Of a stretch of DNA of 64,000 nt, positions 6,936 through 14,568 are shown in pieces (positions within the stretch are counted from its first letter, which is position 1; the number at the start of each line of letters is the position of its first letter). This DNA is from Dehalococcoidia bacterium (lineage in GTDB: Bacteria; Chloroflexota; Dehalococcoidia; E44-bin15). Below the pieces are notes generated by a model that ran no database searches, was not told the DNA's origin, and saw only the letters and a list, made by a program, of their open reading frames with translations. The stretch spans positions 310,001-374,000 of the forward strand of contig JBAZMV010000001.1 in NCBI GenBank assembly GCA_041649635.1, written 5' to 3'. A program made the position numbers and the translations under genes.

Positions 6936-7709
6936 ATGGCTGAACTCACTATCCTGTCATGGAACGTGAACGGCATCCGCGCCGTATATAAGAAGGGCTT
7001 CGTCGACTGGCTTACGGATGCAAGCCCGGACATACTGTGCGTGCAGGAGACCAAGGCTGCGGAGGACCAGATGCCTTTAGATCTGAAGATGATTGAAGGC
7101 TATCATGCCTTCTTCTGCTCAGCCGAGAAGAAAGGCTACAGCGGCGTCGCGATATACACAAAGACAAAGCCGGCATCGATTGCGACGGGTTTCGGCATCC
7201 CGCGTTTCGACGGTGAGGGCCGTGTATTGATTGCCGATTACGATAGTTTTCTACTATTCAATATCTACTTCCCCAACGGCAAGATTTCTCCTGAGCGATT
7301 GCAGTACAAGCTTGATTTCTACGACGCGTTTCTGGATTATGTCAATGACATGGTAAATATGGGCAGGAACGTCATCATATGCGGCGATGTGAATACCGCG
7401 CACAAGGAGATCGACCTGGCACGCCCCAGGGAGAACGAAAAGGTATCGGGTTTCCTGCCCGTCGAGCGTGCATGGCTCGATAAATTTATCGACAATGGAT
7501 ACTTGGACACGTTCAGGCAGTTCGACGGTTCCCCGGGACGCTACACTTGGTGGGACTTGAAAAGCGGCACACGGGAGCGCAACGTTGGCTGGAGGATCGA
7601 CTACTTCTTCGTGAACTCCGGGTTTATCGGCAAAGTGAAGCGTGCATACATCCTGCCCGACGTTACAGGGTCCGACCACTGCCCTATCGGCATAGCGATC
7701 GAAGTATAG
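6936..7709 (+). CDS. xth: Exodeoxyribonuclease III
   Basis: Magnesium-dependent AP endonuclease and 3'-5' exonuclease of base excision repair. The endonuclease/exonuclease/phosphatase fold is complete in 257 residues: SWNVNGIRA at the start, QETKA (catalytic Glu), the GDVNTAH motif (Asp/Asn), the long RYTWWDL loop typical of ExoIII, and GSDHCPI at the end (Asp-His). It starts 5 bp after the DUF3795 gene. Identity is clear; the choice between xth and exoA naming is not. Confidence 0.94.
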   Translation: MAELTILSWNVNGIRAVYKKGFVDWLTDASPDILCVQETKAAEDQMPLDLKMIEGYHAFFCSAEKKGYSGVAIYTKTKPASIATGFGIPRFDGEGRVLIADYDSFLLFNIYFPNGKISPERLQYKLDFYDAFLDYVNDMVNMGRNVIICGDVNTAHKEIDLARPRENEKVSGFLPVERAWLDKFIDNGYLDTFRQFDGSPGRYTWWDLKSGTRERNVGWRIDYFFVNSGFIGKVKRAYILPDVTGSDHCPIGIAIEV

Positions 7710-7744
7710 CTTGTCGTCAGGAAGCTCCTTTTTCAATTCGAAAG

Positions 7745-7773
7745 TTGCTCTGAATCCATTTCGATGATAGAAT
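7745..7773 (+). promoter_or_regulatory. Possible promoter of the acs operon
   Basis: TTGCTC (7745-7750), a 17-bp spacer, then TAGAAT (7768-7773). The leader to acsB would be about 115 nt. No riboswitch is recognised in it. Confidence 0.4.
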
Positions 7774-7895
7774 AGACCTATAACATCAAATTTATTCGCG
7801 TCGTTCACTACATCCGCTGATAACTGCCCCGGTAAACTATCATGATCCAGACTCCAGCCGATATCGATGCGTAAATACAAACTAGAGGAGATAAT

Positions 7896-10121
7896 ATGTC
7901 TAAACTTGTAGCAACTCTAGCGATAAGCGGCGCCCACAAAGTCGTAAATAAAGCTGACGCAATGCTTAAAAGCGCAATTGAGAAACACGGTCCGGACGCG
8001 CCTGTGGCCTTCGTGGACCGCGATGGAGCGGGTACAACATACGGCCTACCTCTCATATACGCCATAACTGGCAAGAAGATAGCGAAGCTCGGCGACATGC
8101 CCGCGATACTCGATGCGGCCAAAGGCATGCTGACCCCGGTACCCGACGGCGAAACGGTGCAGCCCGATATCGGCAATGCCCTCAATGCAGGCGTGGCGAC
8201 ACTATTTGCCGAGGAGATGATCAAAGGCGTCGAGTTCGTTGAGGGTAAGCAGCCGGAGGAAAGGGACGGATACAAATATAATGGGCCTATAAGCGACGTG
8301 CAGACGCGCGCCTGGGGCGTAGCCATGGTGGACGGATCGATGCCGGGGTTCGCCGTCATCGTCGGCGCCGCTAAGAACAACGAGGTGGCGGTCAAGATAG
8401 TGCGCGAACTGCAGTCGCGCGGCCAGCTTATTTTCCTGTCATCAATGTCCGACGGAAAATCGATTGTCGACCAGTTACTGGAGGAAGGCGTCGAGCTGGG
8501 ATACAACACCTACACCGCGCCCCTCGGCAGCGACACCGAGTCCGCCATATACGCCGCGGGCTACGCCGCCAGGGCCGCCATGAGCTTCGGCAACATACCG
8601 GCGGGCAACGCCAAGGACATTATCGAATATAATAAGAACCGCTGTCTGGCTTACGTTCTGTGTCTGGGCCCGCTGGACGATATCAAGGTGGCGACGGGTG
8701 CCGGAGCGCTTAACTTCGGCTTCCCCATAATCTGCGATACCGATATACCCGATCTCGAGGGCGTAGAGGACGTAATTATCAGCATGCCTTTCGACGATAT
8801 CCCCGGCGCGGATGACATGGAGCGAGCGCGCAAGCTGGTGCAGCGCTGCATCGAGGCGCGCGGTATTAAACTAAAGATCGCCGAGGTGCCCATCCCTGTG
8901 TCCTTCGGTCCGGCGTTCGAGGGCGAGATAGTGCGCCGCAACGATATGCAGGCGGAATGGGGCGGCAAGAACGCGGCCGGCCTGGAGTGGCTGCGGATGA
9001 GGGCTATGGACGACATCGAGGACGGCAAGGTAACCGTCGTCGGCCCCGAGGTAACCGAACTGGAAGAGGGCTCGGCCAATCCGATTGCCGTTATCGTGGA
9101 AGTAGCCGGCAGCAAAATGGAGAAAGATTTCGAGCCGGTGCTGGAGCGGCAGATACACAATTTCGTTAACTGCGCCGAGGGCGTGCAGCACATCGGGCAG
9201 AGGGACATCGTCTGGATACGCATCAGCAAGAAAGCGGCCTCTGCCGGTTTCCGTTTAAAGCACCTTGGCGATATCATACACGCCAGCCTGCACAACGATT
9301 TCGGCGCTATCGTCGATAAGGTTCAGGTAACGATATATACCGAGAAAGCTCAAGTGGAAAAGTTCACAGTACAAGCGCGCGAGGTCTACCGCGAGCGCGA
9401 CGAGCGCATGGCCGGCATAACCGACGAGGCCGTCGATACGTATTACAGCTGTACGCTGTGCCAGTCGTTCGCCCCTAACCACGTCTGCATAATCCCGCCT
9501 GAGCGCACCGGGCTCTGCGGCGCATACTCATGGCTCGATTGTCGCGCCGCTTTCGAGATAAATCCCACCGGCCCCAACCAGCCCGTGCCTAAGGGAACAA
9601 TTGTCGACGCGGAGAAGGGCGAATGGGAAGGGGTCAACAATTTCGTTTTCGAGCGCTCCAACCGCAGCTTCGACCGCTTCACCTTCTATTCCATAATGGA
9701 CGCGCCGATGACCACCTGCGGCTGCTGCGAGGCGGTCACCATGCTCATCCCTGAGGCTAACGGATTTGTAGTAGTCTCGCGCGACGACCCGAGCATGACG
9801 CCCGCCGGGATGACCTTCACCTCGATGATGGGAACCGTCGGAGGTGGTCAGCAGACGCCGGGGATGATGGGACACAGCAAGCGCTGGCTCGCCAGTCCCA
9901 AATACATACCGTTCGAGGGCGGGTTAAAGCGCGTAGTCTGGTTGTCGAAGAACATCAAAGAAGAGTTCGCCGACGAGCTCAAGGAAGCCTGCGAACGGCT
10001 GGGCGCGCCCGACCTGATGGATAAGGTCGCGGACGGCGACAGCGCAACCACTCTGGAGGAGCTTCTGCCATTTCTGGAGAAAAAGGGGCATCCCGCGCTG
10101 ACCATGGAGCCGCTGATTTAA
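7896..10121 (+). CDS. acsB: Acetyl-CoA synthase (CODH/ACS catalytic subunit)
   Basis: Joins a methyl group from the corrinoid protein, CO and CoA to acetyl-CoA at the Ni-Ni-[4Fe-4S] A-cluster. All six ligands are present: C519, C522, C531 and C541 for the cubane, and C608-G-C610 for the distal nickel. These sit exactly 13 residues later than in the Moorella enzyme. The full N-terminal domain (about residues 1-315), which in bacteria contacts CO dehydrogenase and is absent from archaeal CdhC, is retained at 741 residues. An AGAGGAGA ribosome binding site precedes ATG. First gene of the acs cluster. The CODH subunit gene acsA is not in the window. Confidence 0.97.
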   Translation: MSKLVATLAISGAHKVVNKADAMLKSAIEKHGPDAPVAFVDRDGAGTTYGLPLIYAITGKKIAKLGDMPAILDAAKGMLTPVPDGETVQPDIGNALNAGVATLFAEEMIKGVEFVEGKQPEERDGYKYNGPISDVQTRAWGVAMVDGSMPGFAVIVGAAKNNEVAVKIVRELQSRGQLIFLSSMSDGKSIVDQLLEEGVELGYNTYTAPLGSDTESAIYAAGYAARAAMSFGNIPAGNAKDIIEYNKNRCLAYVLCLGPLDDIKVATGAGALNFGFPIICDTDIPDLEGVEDVIISMPFDDIPGADDMERARKLVQRCIEARGIKLKIAEVPIPVSFGPAFEGEIVRRNDMQAEWGGKNAAGLEWLRMRAMDDIEDGKVTVVGPEVTELEEGSANPIAVIVEVAGSKMEKDFEPVLERQIHNFVNCAEGVQHIGQRDIVWIRISKKAASAGFRLKHLGDIIHASLHNDFGAIVDKVQVTIYTEKAQVEKFTVQAREVYRERDERMAGITDEAVDTYYSCTLCQSFAPNHVCIIPPERTGLCGAYSWLDCRAAFEINPTGPNQPVPKGTIVDAEKGEWEGVNNFVFERSNRSFDRFTFYSIMDAPMTTCGCCEAVTMLIPEANGFVVVSRDDPSMTPAGMTFTSMMGTVGGGQQTPGMMGHSKRWLASPKYIPFEGGLKRVVWLSKNIKEEFADELKEACERLGAPDLMDKVADGDSATTLEELLPFLEKKGHPALTMEPLI

Positions 10122-10159
10122 AAAGATGACTATATCGCCACATCTGGCAATAGTAAGAA

Positions 10160-10249
10160 GAGGTGCAGGAGATTTTTCTCCTGCCGGGGTTTTAGGGGTG
10201 TCCCCTATTTTTTAGAGTCCCCCAAGAATGGGGGATACAGGGGGTTGAT
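10160..10249 (+). repeat. Triple-hairpin interspersed repeat, copy B
   Basis: About 90 bp between acsB and acsD. Stems: GCAGGAGA..TCTCCTGC, TAGGGG-TGT-CCCCTA, and TCCCCC..GGGGGA, then CAGGGGGTTGAT. Because it lies inside a likely operon, it could attenuate or set differential expression of acsB against the downstream genes, or act as an RNA processing site. Confidence 0.88.
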
Positions 10250-10314
10250 AACCTTCATCTATCAGTTCCATAATTAATGCATCCGTAACTCTCGAACCGT
10301 AAAGGAGAAGATAC

Positions 10315-11280
10315 ATGTCGGCAGTACAGGTACCAATCGAGAAATGGACCGGCAAGGTGCACCAGGTCACGCTGGGCGGCCAGGGCGGGCGCAAGTCAGT
10401 AACCGTAGGCGGAGAGAGCACGCTGCCGTTCCTGCTGTTCGAAGGCGTAATGCCGAACAAGCCCGCGGTCGCCATCGAGATCCTCGATTGTAAACCGGAC
10501 GACTGGGCCTATAATCTGTTAGCTGCGTGGGGCGACGCCGTATCGGACACGGCGAAATGGGCCAAAAAGGTCGTGGAATTCGGCGCCGACATTGTAACGT
10601 TGCGACTGCGCAGCGCTCATCCGGAAGTAGCCGACACCGGAATCGAGCAAGCAAAGAAGAGCGTAGACGCGGTACTCTCCGCCGTCGATGTTCCCATAAT
10701 CATTCTTGGCCCCGGGGTAACGGAAAAGGACGCAGAGGTGCTGCGAGCCGCGTCTGAAACCGCCCGCGGACAGCGTGTGGCGCTGGGCAACTGCGAGGAG
10801 AAGAATTACCGCACCATAGCGGCGAGCTGCATCGCCGACGGGCATGTGGCCATCGGTCATACGCCGCTCGATATCAATCTGGCAAAACAGCTCAATATCC
10901 TGCTGCACGAGGTGGGCCTGCCTCTCGACGCGATACTGATGGACCCCGATGTCGGAGCGCTGGGCTACGGGCTGGAATATTCCTATTCGGTCATGGAGCG
11001 CCTCAAACTGGCCGCGCTGGGAGGGGACAAGATGGCCGCCATGCCCATGACCTGCAATGTGGGAGCTGAATCGTGGCGGCAAAAGGAAGCGAAGGCCACG
11101 GAGAACGTCCCCGAGGGCTGGGGCGATAACGAGCGGCGCGCGATTATTTGGGAGAAAATAACAGCGATGGCGATGCTGCATGCCGGGGCTGATATCATCA
11201 CGCTGCGGCATCCAGGCACTGTCGAAGCTATAAAGAAGACAATCGACAAACTGATGGGCTCCCGACAGGAGGAGAGATAA
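10315..11280 (+). CDS. acsD: CODH/ACS corrinoid Fe-S protein, small (delta) subunit
   Basis: TIM-barrel subunit of the corrinoid iron-sulfur protein; with AcsC it carries the methyl group from methyltetrahydrofolate to acetyl-CoA synthase. Family sequence is seen at both ends (VPIEKWTGKVHQVTLG; GGESTLPFLLFEG) and in the middle (LMDPDVGALGYGLEYSYS). The 321-residue length is normal. An AAAGGAGAAG ribosome binding site precedes ATG. The acsC start codon follows the TAA directly. A structured repeat sits between it and acsB. Confidence 0.95.
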   Translation: MSAVQVPIEKWTGKVHQVTLGGQGGRKSVTVGGESTLPFLLFEGVMPNKPAVAIEILDCKPDDWAYNLLAAWGDAVSDTAKWAKKVVEFGADIVTLRLRSAHPEVADTGIEQAKKSVDAVLSAVDVPIIILGPGVTEKDAEVLRAASETARGQRVALGNCEEKNYRTIAASCIADGHVAIGHTPLDINLAKQLNILLHEVGLPLDAILMDPDVGALGYGLEYSYSVMERLKLAALGGDKMAAMPMTCNVGAESWRQKEAKATENVPEGWGDNERRAIIWEKITAMAMLHAGADIITLRHPGTVEAIKKTIDKLMGSRQEER

Positions 11281-12609
11281 ATGGCACTCACAGGCGTTCA
11301 AATATACAAGTACCTGCCCAAAACCAACTGCAAGGACTGCGGCTTCCCCACATGTATGGCCTTCGCCATGAAGCTGGCTGGCAAGTCCGTCGAGCTCTCG
11401 CTCTGCCCCCACGTTTCAGAGGAGAGCAAGAAGCAGCTTGAGACCGCGTCAAGGCCGCCGATACGGCTGGTAACGATCGGCACAGGCGATAGCAAGGTGG
11501 AGGTCGGCAACGAGACCGTGATGTTCCGCCACGAGAAGACCTTCTTCCACAAGACAGGTCTTTTCATGCGGATAAAAGACACCGAGACCATCGATAATGT
11601 CGCGAAGCTGGCTGACGATATTTCAAGCTACAGCGTCGAGCGCGTGGGCAAGGTTTTCAAGCTCGATGGAATCGCTGTCGATAACGCTTCGGGTGATGCG
11701 GACGCGTTTGTAAAATGTGTTGAAGCGACAACGACCAAATCGAACCTGCCCTTAATTCTTATGTCAAATAATGTTTCGTCGTTAGACAAAGTGCTGGAGA
11801 TAACCGCCGCTGCGAAGCCGCTGATATACGCCGCGACCAGGGACAACTACAAAGAGATGTCAGAATTGGCTAAGAAATACAGTTGCCCGCTGGCCATATA
11901 CGAACCGGGCGGGCTCGACACTCTCGCGGAGCTTTCGCAGCAGATGATAGATGCGGACGTTCAGGATATTGTGCTGGACCCAGGAGCGCGTGACTTCGGC
12001 GCATCGCTCACGGCTTTGACTCAGATCAGGAGGACCGCAATCAAGGCCGGCTTCGAACCACTGGGCTTCCCCACCATAGCCTTCCCCGGCGAAGACGCTA
12101 CGCTCGCGGCACAACAAATCGCGAAATATGCATCCATCGTGGTGCTTGACCGTTTCGATCCTGCTGAAATCTATTCACTGATCACGCTGCGCCTGAACAT
12201 ATACACCGACCCGCAGAAGCCGATACAGATGACCCCGGGCATCTACCAGGTGGGAACCCCCGATGCACAAAGCCCTCTCGGGGTCACCACGAACTTCTCC
12301 CTGACCTACTTCTCCATCGCCGGTGAGTTCGAGGCCGCCGGCTTCCCGGCATGGCTCCTGGTATGCGATACGGAGGGGCTCTCCGTGCTCACCGCCTGGG
12401 CCGCGGGCAAGTTCGATGCCGCACGGATCGGACGCGCGTTTAAGGCTTCGGGAATGGGCGATAAGATCAAACATAAGAATCTCATTATTCCGGGCGGCGT
12501 GGCCATCATCAAAGGCGAGCTCGAGGATGAGCTTCCCGGCTGGACGATAATGGTGGGGCCGCGCGACGCCGCTGATATCGGCGGATACCTCAAGCGCAAC
12601 TGGAAATAA
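11281..12609 (+). CDS. acsC: CODH/ACS corrinoid Fe-S protein, large (gamma) subunit
   Basis: Corrinoid-binding subunit with an N-terminal [4Fe-4S] domain: C17, C20, C25 and C42 (TNCKDCGFPTC and LSLCP). The middle is a TIM barrel that pairs with AcsD. The C-terminal domain binds cobalamin from above, with the family end sequence LIIPGGVAIIKGELEDELPG. 442 residues, full length. It starts immediately after the acsD stop with GGAGGAG in the end of acsD. The cluster supplies one or both directions of the methyl branch, acetyl-CoA synthesis or cleavage. Confidence 0.96.
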   Translation: MALTGVQIYKYLPKTNCKDCGFPTCMAFAMKLAGKSVELSLCPHVSEESKKQLETASRPPIRLVTIGTGDSKVEVGNETVMFRHEKTFFHKTGLFMRIKDTETIDNVAKLADDISSYSVERVGKVFKLDGIAVDNASGDADAFVKCVEATTTKSNLPLILMSNNVSSLDKVLEITAAAKPLIYAATRDNYKEMSELAKKYSCPLAIYEPGGLDTLAELSQQMIDADVQDIVLDPGARDFGASLTALTQIRRTAIKAGFEPLGFPTIAFPGEDATLAAQQIAKYASIVVLDRFDPAEIYSLITLRLNIYTDPQKPIQMTPGIYQVGTPDAQSPLGVTTNFSLTYFSIAGEFEAAGFPAWLLVCDTEGLSVLTAWAAGKFDAARIGRAFKASGMGDKIKHKNLIIPGGVAIIKGELEDELPGWTIMVGPRDAADIGGYLKRNWK

Positions 12610-12613
12610 GAAA

Positions 12614-13378
12614 ATGACGACGACCATAGCCATAGCGGGCAAGGGCGGCGTCGGCAAGACATCCATAGCCGCCCTGCTTATCGATCTGCTGTCAGAGAAA
12701 GGCACTGTTCTCGCCATCGACGGCGACCCGAGCTCCAATCTGCACATGGCTCTGGGGCTGCCTTTAGAAGAGACCATCGGCAGCATACGGGAAGGAATGC
12801 TCGACAGCAAGACTATCGGACGCAGCGGCATACCGAAGCCGGACTATCTGGAATTCAAAGTCAGGGAGGCGCTGGTCGAGTCCGGTAAAATCGACCTGCT
12901 GGCCATGGGGCGCCCGGAGGGGCCCGGGTGTTACTGCGCCGCCAACAACTGGCTGCGAAACAGCATCGACCGGCTGGCGGGCAATTACGACTACGTTGTA
13001 ATCGATAACGAGGCCGGCATGGAGCATATCAGCCGCCAGACTACACGCAACGTGGACATCCTGCTGATAGTGTCAGACCCTTCGATAAGGGGGATTACAG
13101 CCGCGGCGCATACGAAAGACCTGATCGGCGAGATACGCAGCCGTGTCAGCAGGATCGGATTGATAGTCAACAAAGTTCGAGACGGGATACCGGCACAAAT
13201 CAAGCAGGCGATCGACACAGCGGGGCTCGATATTATCGGGGCTATACGGGAAGACGCTAACGTGCTCGACCTGGAGATAAACGGCAAGCCATTGATCGAA
13301 CTGCCCGCCGATTCACCTTTGCGTCTGGGCGTTGAAGATCTGGTAGCCAGTCTCGATTTGATCTCAGTTAAAGGATAA
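12614..13378 (+). CDS. cooC: Nickel-insertion ATPase CooC/AcsF-type
   Basis: MinD/NifH-fold ATPase that helps load nickel into CODH or ACS. The deviant Walker A GKGGVGKTS is at residues 9-17. A CYCAANN motif near residue 105 carries the two Cys used in CooC dimers to bind metal, and YDYVVIDNEAGMEH is the Walker B/switch region. 254 residues, full length. It sits between acsC and acsE, 4 bp after acsC, so it most likely matures AcsB (the AcsF role). CooC and AcsF cannot be told apart by eye. Confidence 0.92.
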   Translation: MTTTIAIAGKGGVGKTSIAALLIDLLSEKGTVLAIDGDPSSNLHMALGLPLEETIGSIREGMLDSKTIGRSGIPKPDYLEFKVREALVESGKIDLLAMGRPEGPGCYCAANNWLRNSIDRLAGNYDYVVIDNEAGMEHISRQTTRNVDILLIVSDPSIRGITAAAHTKDLIGEIRSRVSRIGLIVNKVRDGIPAQIKQAIDTAGLDIIGAIREDANVLDLEINGKPLIELPADSPLRLGVEDLVASLDLISVKG

Positions 13379-13382
13379 AGCT

Positions 13383-14306
13383 ATGTTCATACCTATCGGC
13401 GAATGCATTCATATTATCAATAAAGAGGTCAGGGCCGCCATCGATAATCGCGATGCGGACTTCATCCGGAAACTGGCCATTAAGCAGGTTGACTGCGGGG
13501 CTAAAATGCTCGACCTTAACATCGGCCCGCAGAAGAAGGCCGGGCCGGAGATAATGGACTGGATTGTCAACGCCGTTCAGGAGGTCGTTGACGTTCCGCT
13601 GTCGCTGGACACGACCAACGCAGAGGCCATCGAGGCCGGGCTTAAAGTTTGTAAGCGCAAGCCTATCATCAACAGCACCAACGCCGACCCCAAGCGAATG
13701 AGCGTGCTGTTCCCCCTCGCCGCTAAGTATGATGTAGGCATCATTACGTTGACGCTTCGCGCCACCGGATTGCCCGTCAGCGCCGACGAGCGGGCTCAGA
13801 TACTGGTCGAGGACCTGCTGCCCGCGGCCGAGGCTGCCGGACTGCCGATGCAAAATATCTACGTCGACCCGCTGGCTATGACGGTGAACGGCACGCAGGA
13901 GCACGCGCCCGAGGTGCTACAGACAGCACTGGTGGTTAAATCGATAATGGAGCCGCCGCTGCATATGACCTGCGGGCTCTCCAACGTCTCCAACGGCGCC
14001 CCCGCCGACGTGCGCAAGGTGCTAAACCGCGTCTACTTAGTAATGCTCATGGGTGCCGGCATGGATACAGCCATACTCGATCCGCTGGATAAAGAGCTGA
14101 TGGACACGATCAGAATCCTGGAGAACCGCGATGATTCGACCCCTGCAGGGAAAGCATATTTAGCCCTGTATGACGCCTGTGCCGCGGGCGATGAATTCGA
14201 CACATCGATACTCGACATGAGCGATGCCAAACAGGCCGAGCTGGCCAAGACCGTCGCGATACTGAATAACAAGATGATCTACGCCCACAACTACCTGCAG
14301 CTATAA
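13383..14306 (+). CDS. acsE: Methyltetrahydrofolate:corrinoid Fe-S protein methyltransferase
   Basis: Pterin-binding TIM barrel that transfers the N5-methyl group of methyl-H4folate to the cobalt of AcsCD. The N terminus (FIPIGECIHI), DCGAKMLDLNIG, SLDTTNAEAIEAGL and CGLSNVSNGAP are family motifs. The length is 307 residues against about 262 for Moorella AcsE, with a C-terminal extension from about residue 265. The start is 4 bp after cooC with AAAGGATAA. It is the last gene of the acs operon and is followed by a hairpin-rich stretch. Confidence 0.93.
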   Translation: MFIPIGECIHIINKEVRAAIDNRDADFIRKLAIKQVDCGAKMLDLNIGPQKKAGPEIMDWIVNAVQEVVDVPLSLDTTNAEAIEAGLKVCKRKPIINSTNADPKRMSVLFPLAAKYDVGIITLTLRATGLPVSADERAQILVEDLLPAAEAAGLPMQNIYVDPLAMTVNGTQEHAPEVLQTALVVKSIMEPPLHMTCGLSNVSNGAPADVRKVLNRVYLVMLMGAGMDTAILDPLDKELMDTIRILENRDDSTPAGKAYLALYDACAAGDEFDTSILDMSDAKQAELAKTVAILNNKMIYAHNYLQL

Positions 14307-14464
14307 CCCTCACCCTGACCCTCTCCCCTGCGGAGGGTGAGGATAATAATCGGTGGGTTACACTATCGTTAAACCCACCCTACGATTCTATAGGCGACTT
14401 GGATTCCGGCCGGAGTTTATCCCGTACACCGATGCGGGACCGGAATGACGGCGACGTTGAATAG
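14307..14464. repeat. Mosaic of short inverted repeats after acsE
   Basis: CCTCACCCT (14308-14316) pairs with AGGGTGAGG (14334-14342). GGTGGGTT (14352-14359) pairs with AACCCACC (14372-14379). Between 14401 and 14455 there are CCGG-rich arms. None has a clear U-tract. They look like debris of dispersed palindromic elements, and the first hairpin may end acs transcription. Confidence 0.6.
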
Positions 14465-14557
14465 GGTGTGCAGAGGGTCTTCCCTCTGCCGGGGTTATAG
14501 GGGTGTCCCCTAACTTTTTTTATTTTCCCCCAAGAGTGGGGGATACAGGGGGTTGAT
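14465..14557 (+). repeat. Triple-hairpin interspersed repeat, copy C
   Basis: Between the convergent acsE and mutL genes. Its first stem is GCAGAGGG..CCCTCTGC, changed on both arms relative to copies A, B and D while pairing is kept. The second stem is TAGGGG-TGT-CCCCTA and the third CCCCC/GGGGG. Confidence 0.88.
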
Positions 14558-14568
14558 TAAGTTCACAA

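Noticed and set aside
7254..7880. 208-codon minus-strand frame across the 3' half of the exonuclease III gene
   Set aside because: No ribosome binding site and it is antisense to a secure gene. The part beyond the gene reads well but matches nothing known.
10127..10214. Short plus-strand frame across the repeat (product includes SPAGVLGVSP)
   Set aside because: It is a translation of the triple-hairpin repeat and shows no independent coding evidence.
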